From: Ophiura sarsii
Lineage: Eukaryota > Echinodermata > Ophiuroidea > Amphilepidida > Ophiuridae
Length of the DNA: 64,000 nt
Direction: 5' to 3'
Assembly (NCBI GenBank): GCA_035610835.1
Contig: CM069452.1
Location: 71,210,919-71,274,918, forward strand
Part shown: one piece after another, positions 32,421 through 43,500 of the stretch
How the letters are laid out: every line of letters starts with the position of its first letter
How positions within the stretch are numbered: position 1 is the stretch's first letter
Made by a program: the position numbers and the translations under genes
Notes under the pieces: model-generated
What the model saw: only the letters and a program-made list of their open reading frames with translations
Told to the model about the DNA's origin: nothing
Database searches by the model: none

Positions 32421-32926
32421 ATAGACCATTTCAAATTGAGATCGGAAATCTTCGGAAAAACAGGTCACGTGGAGTAGGTGTGTTGCGCGTTCTTCGCAAC
32501 AGTTGATCGCATTCACAGCATTGCCCTAGTTGATTGTCCGCCTATGTTTACATACACGCGTGCACACATAAGAAGTAAAACGTGGAACGAGACTATTTCG
32601 TTTTTTTTATCAACAAAGGCGCTGACGGACAAATTCCAAATGTATCGAGCAGACGGTAAAAAGTGAAAATATTACCCCAAATCTCTTTTATCTCACTCGT
32701 GTTTGTAACTGAAATGCCGCAACATCAACTTTGTGAGGGATACAATCTATCACCAACACCAGCGCAATCTACCACACGGGCAGACGGGTGAAAAACACGT
32801 TGTTTTTCTCCGGCACATGGCCATGACCTGTCAGGACCTGACAGGTCATGGAACCGAGTGTCAAACACTCGGCTATCGGAAACATTCGGAACCGATCGTA
32901 TATTTTCGGATTTGAAATGGTCTATG
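32421..32926. mobile_element. Foldback with ATAGACCATTTCAAAT ends
   Basis: ATAGACCATTTCAAAT at the left pairs with ATTTGAAATGGTCTAT at the right. The inside contains TGACCTGTCAGG / CCTGACAGGTCA and GAGTGTTTGACACTCGG-type hairpins. A second copy, in the opposite orientation, spans 56728-57480 with another element inside it. Confidence 0.75.
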
Positions 32927-32999
32927 GTAAAATTACTTTTTGTTATTCTTGCATCCCACACGATCTCAACAAATGAGATCTAGTCTCCAGTCGCAATAA

Positions 33000-34200
33000 A
33001 ATATTGAAATAACGTCTGACGCATTGTGACACACCCTGGGAATGTTTAAAAGTCGAGTTTCGATAAACATTGCTAGTGCCGTTGAAGTGAATTGGCTTAA
33101 AATTTCATCTTAAATTTCATGGGAATATTGAATTTGTAAGAAATTTTAAACAAACGGCAAGATAGATGAGGAAGAGTAGAACAGAACAAGCACAAAGAAG
33201 TGTCTTTAGGAGCTCTGGTAAGCGTTATGTAAATTACCCCAAAAATCATACTTAGAAATTGGACAGATATTGAAACATGCAAAATAGATTAATACCAACT
33301 GATAACAAATTACTCTAAATATGACTAGTTGTAGTTGTACTACTGTCATCGTACAGTAACACGCAATATTGAACTTTTTACTATTAACAGGCCCTCGACA
33401 GCTTTGTTTGGCGGAACCCGTTTGAAAAATAATCCTATTCGTTTTCTGTGTGGTGCCAAGTGGCACTCGAAGCCATCAATACTGCGTACTGTTCACCCAT
33501 GGAGGCCGCCATGGCATGCTCATCTGCCAAATCTACATGCTGGAAGGACGCCCGCTACATGTAGGATAAATTTGGGGCAAGGCATGCACGCGATATTCAT
33601 TTCGCATCCTAATTTGGTCCGTTTTTATTATCCCGAAGTGCTTTGCGTCAATGGAGCAAATAATGCTGCAAATGTGAACTATTGCGCAATCGCGTAAATT
33701 AGTGCAGACGACAATTCAAAATGGCGATTTTCTTGTACTACGATAGCCACCGTTCGGAATAAAATTGTAGCTTTACAAATACGTCTCGACATATGACCCT
33801 CAGCCAAAATATTTTCCTCAGAAATATAGCTACATTTCTGTGTATGTGACTTTTTTCTATCTGTCAAGATCGCATAGGAAATAGCATTTATACGTCCCGA
33901 AAATTGACACATAATACGATTGTTGTTTTTCGTTCGCACTAATCTCTTACACAGCTGCTAGAGTACCACTATTTAGTGTTCGCAAATGTGCATCGTGAAC
34001 TCCATTTTTTTATAGGTGTCAGAGATTGCCTAACGGTGATGCATGCTGGGATTTATTTTTCAGACCAGATTGGCTCGAATAATGGCAAATCGCATAGGGG
34101 AACCGGGTTTTGCTGGCCGTTTCCCATCCCGAGTTTATATATCCCTGCTATTAAACTATAGTATGATTCGTTATGAAGCTATAATTCTTGTTAAGGGGCT
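33000..34200. other. Intergenic stretch with GC-richer patches
   Basis: No gene recognised. Around 33370-33620 the GC and CpG content rises and there is a CCATGGAGGCCGCCATGG palindrome (33499-33516). The region 33690-33955 has weak inverted ends (TTAGTGCAGACGA / TCGTTCGCACTAA). It could include the promoter of QTMAN, whose coding start is 3.3-4 kb away, but nothing shows this directly. Confidence 0.35.
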
Positions 34201-34574
34201 GTCAACCCTCACAACATGCCATTTATCAAGGGCTGTATCTTTTGAACTATTAATATTATGTATAAAAGTATACATTTTTGGAAAGGAAATGAGTCAGAGA
34301 ATCCATTTTGGGTATCAAATTTCACCAAAAATGCTGATTTTTAAATTGTTGACCAAAAAATCCCTTCTCTTTTTTCTTTCAGTTTTTGGTAAAAAATGCT
34401 GAAATTGCACCAAATTCATCTTAATAAAATTCTCTAAGAGGTTTTGTGGTTTTTTTAAAACCCTAACCATCCTGAATGCTAATCCTAAGTCCCTCTCCAA
34501 GCGCATGCGCCGCCAGTTTTCGATGACATAGTCAACCGAGCCTATATAGTGAGCGCAGTATACTACGCGAATGT

Positions 34575-34990
34575 GTAGTTAAGGGCCGTGGCTTAGTGGG
34601 TGGGACGTGGGGCTTGAGAACGGAGGGTCCCCGGATCGAATCCCAGCAGGTTCCCGGAGATTTAGTTTGTATTTTTTCCTCAAAAATTGTGATCCTGGTC
34701 AAAAACCCTTAGGGGTTAGGGTTATTATCTGATAAATGTGATTTATTTATTTTTGGAGGTAAAAAAAATCACATTTTTGCTACTTTTTGGTCAATAATTC
34801 AACAAATAAATCAGATATTCAAAAAACAAATTTTATTAAGATTATAATAAAACTAGAACGACAAAATGTGACCAAATATATTTTTAGTTTGACAAATCCT
34901 AAAATGGGTCAAATACCATGTTTTTCATAATTTTCTCCAAAATTGTTAATTTCATGTTCATAGTTGGATTCATTGAACCCTTTTCTTCAA
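34575..34990 (+). mobile_element. tRNA-derived SINE head and body
   Basis: GGGCCGTGGCTTAGTGGGTGG (box A-like) is followed by CCCCGGATCGAATCCCAGC (box B-like GGATCGAATCC). The acceptor stem does not close, so this is not a tRNA gene. A-T-rich body follows; the downstream boundary is uncertain. Confidence 0.6.
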
Positions 34991-35479
34991 GAAAATGTAT
35001 ACTTTTATATAGATTAAAATTAAATGAATAATGAAGGAGTTACAACAGTGACATATTGTAATATCGTCTGCAGACGCCCGCCGCATGAAAAGCGTTAAGA
35101 CTCTAAAGAGTATTCTTAAACAGCTAAGAAATTTTAAGCAATCTCATTGGTTCTCAGAGAAATCGGCGACATCTCTATGAGACAATAGAACACGGGGAGG
35201 TGGGGCTTACGCTTTAACAGCGCGCCCGACCTTCACAATGCGTGGTTTGCTCCATAACGCACACTTCTGCAGTGCGTCTTTAGCGCTTTTCCTGAGTTTA
35301 TGCCCGCGCTGCGACGCTTACGCATGGTTTACTCATCGCATGTGATTGGATGGAATGTTTGTGGACTATCCGATCCTAGCAGGGTTAAAAGTTGTCAAAT
35401 GTGGACAATAAAATGTACTTATTTCTTTGATAAATGTCTAAAGTTTTGATAAATGTCTAAAGTATGATTGTTTAAGAAT

Positions 35480-35670
35480 GAGAATAAAGGTATTGTTTTT
35501 AGACCGTACCCGTGTTATATTGTCTGACATAAATGCGTTTGATAGTATTATATTTTATGTAGAACAACTCCGCCTGCGGCGTCGTTGTTCTACTTAAAAT
35601 AATACTATCGTCCGCATTTATGTCAGACAATATAACACGGGTACGGTCTAAAAACAATACCTTTATTCTC
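35480..35670. repeat. Foldback with about 80-bp arms
   Basis: GAATAAAGGTATTGTTTTTA...GTGTTATATTGTCTGACAT and its complement surround a GC-rich centre (CCGCCTGCGGCG). Confidence 0.85.
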
Positions 35671-36095
35671 TAATTAAAGTAGGTAAGAGTCGGCAATTTG
35701 ATCTTGTCAGCAAAATGAAGAAAAAAATGTTTTTAATTTGTTTTTAAAGAGTGAACCATCCATCCCTCTGTTATTCTTACCTTTTGGTCCCAAATCATGT
35801 GTTTAGTAAGAAGTTCAAAACACTTCTTTATCTCTATAAATCAGGCCTTCTCAACTAACTTTTGTGAAACACCATTTTCCAAATATTAGTAAAGAAAATG
35901 TGCCACTGACGTTTCGAGAGAAACAAGCGGAGCGAGTGGAGCAACTAATGGGTGGGGTCCAGGGGTTGAAGCACCCTGGAAGCTCATGGATTTTAGGGGT
36001 TTGAGAGGCTAAGATTTCCTTATTTTTACCCTTTTTGTACAAGATTTGTTTGATGAAAAAGTAATAAAATTAAGACAATTGTCTAATTTCCTACC

Positions 36096-36859
36096 TTAAA
36101 GGTATATTATGTGATCTTTCCAGGGAACGCTCTCAACATCGAAAAAAAATTGGAAGCAGATTTTCTTGCAGATTTACATTTCCGATCATAAATCGTACAT
36201 TCCAAGTTACAGGGCGATACGATTCTTAATTACTTCAAAATCATGGTTTTAGAGTGAAAATAAACTGTTGTGTTAAAGGTATATTATGTGATCTTTCCAG
36301 GGAACGCCCTCAACATCGAAAAAAAAAATTGAAAGCAGACTTTCTTGCACGATTTACATTTCTGATCATAAATCAGACATACATTCCAAGTTACAGGGCG
36401 ATACGATTCTTAATTACTTCAAAATCATGGTTTTAGAGTGAAAATAAACTGTCGGATGTCGATTTTTGTCCGACAACTTATTTTTCTCTAGTCTAAATTC
36501 CCTCTAAAACCATGATTTTGAGGTAATTAGGAATCGTATTGCTCTGTAACTTGGAATGTATACGATTTTTGATCAGAAATGTAAATCTGCAAGAAAATCT
36601 ACTTTCTAAAAAATATCATGAATAGAGGGCGCTCTCTGGAAAAGATCACATAATATGCCTTTAACACAACAGTTTATATTTTCACTCTAAATTCACTCTA
36701 AAACCATGATTTTAAGGTAATTAGGAATCGTATCACTCTGTAACTTGGAATGTATGTACGATTTATGATCAGAAATGTAAATCTGCAAGAAAATCTACTT
36801 TCTAAAAGAATCATGAAGAGAGGGCGCTCTCTGGAAAAGATCACATAATATGCCTTTAA
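36096..36859. mobile_element. TTAA foldback MITE with a second copy inserted at its centre
   Basis: The outer copy starts TTAA-AGGTATATTATGTGATC (36096) and ends GATCACATAATATGCCT-TTAA (36859). It is split at 36273-36665 by a complete copy of the same family, itself bounded by TTAA. The outer copy's arms meet at AAACTGTTGTG-TTAA and TTAA-CACAACAGTTT, so the insertion hit a TTAA at the centre of the host palindrome. Confidence 0.85.
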
Positions 36860-36879
36860 CTGTCGGCTATCAGTGAGTG

Positions 36880-37070
36880 ACTTTCAGATTTTTTTTCGAA
36901 AATAAAAACATGCAAACATATTTATTTTGTGTATAACTATAAGTCTATGTAATGAACTTTCAGATTGCGAATTTAAAAACAAGCAAAATTGCTGAAAGTC
37001 GGCAAAGCGCAAACATTTAATCGCATGAAAGTTACCACTTTAACAGTTCTGGTTCAGCCCCATAAAAAAA
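36880..37070. repeat. Interspersed repeat shared with 53050-53265
   Basis: Both copies contain AGTCTATGTAATGAACTTTC, AATTTAAAAACAAGC and a GCGAAA.. / TACCACTT.. end. The copy at 53050 keeps apparent inverted ends (ACTGTAAACGTGG and TACCACTTCCACAGTA); this one lacks the left end. Confidence 0.65.
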
Positions 37071-37114
37071 ATATCTAGTTGTATTTCTATCTATGATCTA
37101 CATTCCATGTAGAC

Positions 37115-37475
37115 AAGGTCTATCTACGATCTGCCACAGACACATTGGAGCTGGCTCTTTTGCTGTGGCTGGCCCATCACTATGGAATAACACTCCATCC
37201 GCCTTCAAATCCAGCAACAGTATCATAACCTTCAAACATAAGCTCAAGACTCATTTGTTTTGTAACTGATGTCCTATACATGCTTTCTCATTATTTCCAT
37301 TCACTTTTGAATGATGCCTGGGTGCATTGTTTTGTTTATGTTACATTTTTGTTAAGAATGTGATCATTTTTGCAACAGCGCGTATATAAGCACCGCTTTT
37401 AGTATTCTAATGCCCCTGTGAAAAATCACACAAACTCATTGCATTGCACAAATAGATAGGACATTGGGCCCTATA
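37115..37475 (+). mobile_element. LINE 3' end (CR1/L2-like reverse transcriptase C-terminus)
   Basis: Frame 37138 onward reads HIGAGSFAVAGPSLWNNTPS followed by AFKSSNSIITFKHKLKTHLF and a stop, the characteristic tail of CR1/L2-type RT proteins. Untranslated sequence follows. Severely 5'-truncated. It ends just upstream of QTMAN exon 1. Confidence 0.85.
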
Positions 37476-37515
37476 AAGATATGGACTAACCTTCCACTCG
37501 GTTTTTCCTTAGATT

Positions 37516-40500
37516 ATGGTGGGAAACGTTCTCCTGATCGAGCCTTTCTACGGTGGTTCACACAAGCAGTTGCTGGACCTTCTCGCAGGTAGTTTCCGAG
37601 GCTGTGACACATTCACTTTACCGGCAAAGAAGTGGCATTGGCGAGCGAGAACGTCAGCGCTGTACTTTTCCCAGGTCATCCCAAAGAACACCACAGAAGA
37701 TCATTATCAGTAAGCTGTAAAACATATCTCAAGTGTGTGACAAATAAAGAGACCTGTTCTTACAGGCTCCCAACCGACTCAGATTTTCATATTTTGGGGA
37801 CATTCTTTTCATGTACAAATAAATATTCAAATTTCAGACACACTCGGGGTGGGGGGGGGGTGATGAAAAAATGATATATTTGACACAATTTCTGTATTTT
37901 AAATTTATTTATCTGTTAGGCAAAAAACTGCCTGTCGCATATTATACATAAATTTGGGAAATCAGCTATATGCTTTTTTTTCTTGCTTTTTTAATAGGAA
38001 AAGTAGCTATGGGGCTAAATGCAGAAATTATTTTTTATTGTTTTTCTGGCCCACTTTTTTTGCCGCTTCACAACCAAAGCCCAAATTTGTGCCATCGCAT
38101 ATGATTATGCCGCAAAGGTGACGCAGGTATGTCAGACGGACCTTTTTGTTCTTGGCCTTAATTGCAACTTGTATAGTAGAATATAAGAGCAATGGCATTA
38201 ACCCCTGAGCACTACCTGCTTTCTTACAGTGTCTCTGATTGGCTCATTACAGCTAGATATAATGTGATATACCCCTGTGAGTAACCAATCAAAAAAGTGC
38301 TATTATATCTTTTTATCAACCATGCCACCATTCTTACTGTATCTGTGATTTTTTAAATGTATGGTATAACACTCTTTGTACACCAGTCAAAATTGTACTT
38401 AGATGCAGATATATAGGCAGGTATATTATAGTGCTCACAGGTTAAAATATCTTCTTCCAGTTTATTGTTCATTTGTTTATTTTTCAACACAGAATACTCT
38501 TTGCCAGTTCGGTGCTGAATCTTGCAGAACTAGTAGCCCTAAGACCAGACCTGTCAGGCTTCAAGATACTCTACTTCCACGAGCATCAACTGTGTTATCC
38601 AATCAGAAAAGAGCAGGAGAGGGACTTCCAATATGGATATAATCAAATCTTATCATGGTAAGGTTATACAGGGTGCCCCCCCCCCCCCCCAAAAAAAAAA
38701 AATGGGTAAAAAACAGGCCTGTCAGCCTTCAAGATACTCTACTTCCATGAGCATCAACTGTGTTATCCAATCAGAAAAGAACAGGAGAGGGACTTCCAAT
38801 ATGGATATAATCAAATCTTATCATGTAAGGTTATACAGGGTGCCCCCCCCCCCCCCAAAAAAAAATGGGTAAAAAACAGGCCTGTCAGCCTTCAAGATAC
38901 TCTACTTCCATGAGCATCAACTGTGTTATCCAATCAGAAAAGAACAGGAGAGGGACTTCCAATATGGATATAATCAAATCTTATCATGTAAGGTTATACA
39001 GGGTGTTCCCCCTTCCCCCCCCCCCCCCCCCCATAAAAAGGGTAAAAAAAGACCTGTCAGCCTTCAAGATACTCTACTTCCACGAGCATCAACTGTGTTA
39101 TCCAATCAGAAAAGAACAGGAGAGGGACTTCCAATATGGATATAATCAAATCTTATCATGGTAAGTTTATACAGGGTGTTCCCCCCCTCCCCCCCCCCCC
39201 CCCCCCATAAAAAGGGTAAAAAAAGACCTGTCAGCCTTCAAGATACTCTACTTCCACGAGCATCAACTGTGTTATCCAATCAGAAAAGAACAGGAGAGGG
39301 ACTTCCAATACGAATATAATCAAATCTTATCATGGTAAGGTTATACAGGGTGTTCCCCCCCCCCCCCCCCCCCCCCCCAATAAAAAGGGTAAAAAAAGAC
39401 CTGTCAGCCTTTAAGAGACTGTATTTCCATGAGCATCAACTGTGTTATCCAATCAGAAAAGAACTGGAGAGGGACTTCCAATATGGATATAATCAAATCT
39501 TATCATGGTAAGGTTATACAGGGTGCCCCCCCCCCCAAAAAAAAAAAAAATGGGTAAAAAACAGGCCTGTCAGCCTTCAAGATACTCTACTTCCACGAGC
39601 ATCAACTGTGTTTATATCCAATAAAGAAAAGAACAGGAGAGGGACTTCAAATATGGATATAATCAAATCTTATCATGGTAAGGTAAGGGTAAGGGTGACT
39701 CCCATAAAAGGGGTCCAAGACAGGAAACAAATTATTTATGTGAATCTGAGAGACTCTATTCATATATTGATTGTGGTCGTTTCGGCAACCACTGTGAGTG
39801 ATTAAGAACTGCTACTGATGGTATATGGTTGCTAAGCGACTGCTCTGGAGTTTATGTTTTTTCTCCAGATAGAAATAGCTCATCAAATACATGTGAAAGA
39901 TGATACCTGGCCCTCATCTCGATTCATGGTGGTAACTCCCTTCTTTCTTATTTACACTGCCTCCTTTATCCATCTCTTGCTCTTTGCCTAAGGCAGTCAG
40001 CCGTGTAGGGACAGTTTCAATTCCCGAGTTTTAACATGCAAGAAAATCTGATCGTTCCGATTTCCAGAATTTTAGGAAGGAACAAAATATATATAATAAA
40101 GAACGATTTGGCCCTTCCCATCACAATATGTATAAACTTTTGTCCTTAAAATGTTGTGTTTTTATATAATTTTGTCAGTTTAATAGTGTACATAAAGACT
40201 TGAATCCCACCTGTATGTAGGGAGTGTTTTACACACCCAAATTTGTAAATACACACCCAGTTTTTGTCCACATGGCCTATACTTTGTCATTAAATTTACA
40301 CACCCAGTTTTTGAAGTAACACACCCACACCTTCAAATCCTGCATAACAACTTTGTGTGTGGACCCACTCCCAATCCACAATTGATCAAATTGGTCATCC
40401 TTGACCATGTGGTGTGGTCCCACTCCCGATCCACAAATTGGTCATCATGGACCATGTGGTGTGGACCCACTCCCGATCCACAAATCCGTCATCACTGACC

Positions 40501-43500
40501 ATGCAGCTGAGAAGAATTACAAAAAAGATAACCTAATTTTCTCTTATTTTGTAATTTTTTTTTATTTCAGTTTGGTTGCGGATCAGATTTTCTTCAATTC
40601 CGAATACTGCATGGAATCCTTCCTTAAGTCCATCTCCAAATTCATGAAGCTTATACCAGACCACAGGCCATGTGGATTGGAGAAACAGATTCGACCAAAG
40701 TGTTCGGTGATGTGTTTCCCTATCGTGTTTCCTGATGTGGAGAAACTCGCTGGTGTGAGAAGGGTTGATGATGTGAAGGTCCTGCAAGAAGGAGCGGAAT
40801 TAACAACTGGATCAGAACGATCTGCTTCTAAATCAGAGAAACCTTTCCGTAGCGTAACTTTGAAAGAAGAAAGCTCATCTTGTAACCACCCAGAACTTGT
40901 AGAACAAGTAAATGTGATAAAGCTGAGTTTCTGTGACTCGCCGGATCTGGCGTGTAGCTCATCAACTTTGGCGGTACAAGAATCATCTGGTTTCATGTCA
41001 GCTGATCTTGTAGGTGAAGAAGACAAATGTAGTAGGGGGTCATTACAAAATGCTCCTTCAAGCCCTGAGGGGCTATCAACAGGAAATGTTGTTGTTCAAA
41101 CGGATAATTATCATAATGCGACGGCTAGTTGCTCTGGGCTAGAGGAACTTGCTGGGGATAGAGGATTAACATCTAATGCTAAACAAGAGTCTTCAGGAAA
41201 TCTTGTTCAAACAGATAATTGCCAGACTATAACAGTTAGTTGTTCTGTTACAGATGAACCTCCTGGTGCTGGAGCTAAAGGCTTAACATCCAATGCTCAT
41301 CAGGAACCCCCAGGACTATCTTCAGGAAGCTTTGTTCAAACAGATAATTACCAGACTGTGACAGCTAGTTGTTCTGTTACAGATGAACCTCCTAGTGCTG
41401 GAGCTAAAGGCTTAACATCCAATGCTAATCAGGAACCCCCAGGACTATCTTCAGGAAGCTTTGTTCAAACAGATAATTACCAGACTGTGACAGCTAGTTG
41501 TTCTGTTACAGATGAACCTCCTAGTGCTGGAGCTAAATGCTTAACATCCAATGCTCATCAGGAACCCCCAGGACTATCTTCAGGAAGCTTTGTTCAAACA
41601 GATAATTACCAGACTGTGACAGCTAGTTGTTCTGTTACAGATGAACCTCCTAGTGCTGGAGCTAAAGGCTTAACATCCAATGCTAATCAGGAACCCCCAG
41701 GACTATCTTCAGGAAGCTTTGTTCAAACAGATAATTACCAGACTGTGACAGCTAGTTGTTCTGTTACAGATGAACCTCCTAGTGCTGGAGCTAAATGCTT
41801 AACATCCACTGCTAATCAGGAACCCCCAGGACTATCTTCAGGAAGCTTTGTTCAAACAGATAATTACCAGACTGTGACAGCTAGTTGTTCTGTTACAGAT
41901 GAACCTCCTAGTGCTGGAGCTAAATGCTTAACATCCAATGCTCATCAGGAACCCCCAGGACTATCTTCAGGAAGCTTTGTTCAAACAGATAATTACCAGA
42001 CTGTGACAGCTAGTTGTTCTGTTACAGATGAACCTCCTAGTGCTGGAGCTAAATGCTTAACATCCAATGCTCATCAGGAACCCCCAGGACTATCTTCAGG
42101 AAGCTTTGTTCAAACAGATAATTACCAGACTGTGACAGCTAGTTGTTCTGTTACAGATGAACCTCCTAGTGCTGGAGCTAAAGGCTTAACATCCAATGCT
42201 AATCAGGAACCCCCAGGACTATCTTCAGGAAGCTTTGTTCAAACAGATAATTACCAGACTGTGACAGCTAGTTGTTCTGTTACAGATGAACCTCCTAGTG
42301 CTGGAGCTAAAGGCTTAACATCCAATGCTAATCAGGAACCCCCAGGACTATCTTCAGGAAGCTTTGTTCAAACAGATAATTACCAGACTGTGACAGCTAG
42401 TTGTTCTGTTACAGATGACCCTCCTAGTGCTGGAGCTAAAGGCTTAACATCCACTGCTAATCAGGAACCTCCAGGACTGTCTTCAGGAAGCTTTGTTCAA
42501 ACAGATAATTACCAGACTGTGACAGCTAGTTGTTCTGTTACAGATGAACCTCCTAGTGCTGGAGCTAAAGGCTTAACATCCAATGCTAATCAGGAACCCC
42601 CAGGACTATCTTCAGGAAGCTTTGTTCAAACAGATAATTACCAGACTGTGACAGCTAGTTGTTCTGTTACAGATGAACCTCCTAGTGCTGGAGCTAAATG
42701 CTTAACATCCAATGCTCATCAGGAACCCCCAGGACTATCTTCAGGAAGCTTTGTTCAAACAGATAATTACCAGACTGTGACAGCTAGTTGTTCTGTTACA
42801 GATGACCCTCCTAGTGCTGGAGCTAAAGGCTTAACATCCACTGCTAATCAGGAACCTCCAGGACTGTCTTCAGGAAGCCTTGTTCAAACAGATAATTACC
42901 AGACTGTGATAGCTGTGGGTTCTTGGTCCAAGAAACATTCTGGTGCTGGTGCTAGAGACCAATCATCAGATGCAAAGAGGGTTGCAGGGTTGGATGGACA
43001 AGACGTGTCGTCTTCTTTGATGAACCTGGAAAAGTATCAGTTCACAAAGAAGCATGAACCACTACACATAGTGTGGCCTCACAGATGGTAAGCATTTGTG
43101 GCTGTATATACAGTTACAATCACATTAACCTTTACACATCTTAAAGTACATGTTGTCGGATTCAAAAAAACAAATTTGAAATGACATCCTGGCAAGAATT
43201 GAACCTAAGATGTAGCAGGCTAGTAGCGTAGTGCAAATTGTCTAAAATGGCAGTATTAGTTTCTGATTTCCTTTAAGAATAGGTGTTCCGATTTCTGGCC
43301 CGATTTTTAACTTGATGTTTTCTATTCTACATGAAGAGTCATCCTTAAAAAAGTCATACCCCAAAGTTTGAGTTGCATACCTCCAATGGTTCTTATTTTA
43401 GAAGCACAAGGTGACATGAAATTTGCCCATTGAGTAGTACATAACTAACCAGGTGGTTAACCACCATTGGTGTTAATTCACTGCATTTTGGCCTATAACG

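Noticed and set aside
38719..39690. Exon 2 copies as mutually exclusive cassette exons
   Set aside because: No in-frame acceptor precedes the copies; using the AG after the A-run puts the conserved codons out of frame, and two copies have a damaged donor. They look like local tandem duplications.
40401..40570. Open frame extending 5' of QTMAN exon 3
   Set aside because: A strong TTTTATTTCAG acceptor at 40570 and homology starting at [10 protein letters not shown] place the exon start at 40571; the extension is a 55-bp tandem repeat plus a pyrimidine tract.
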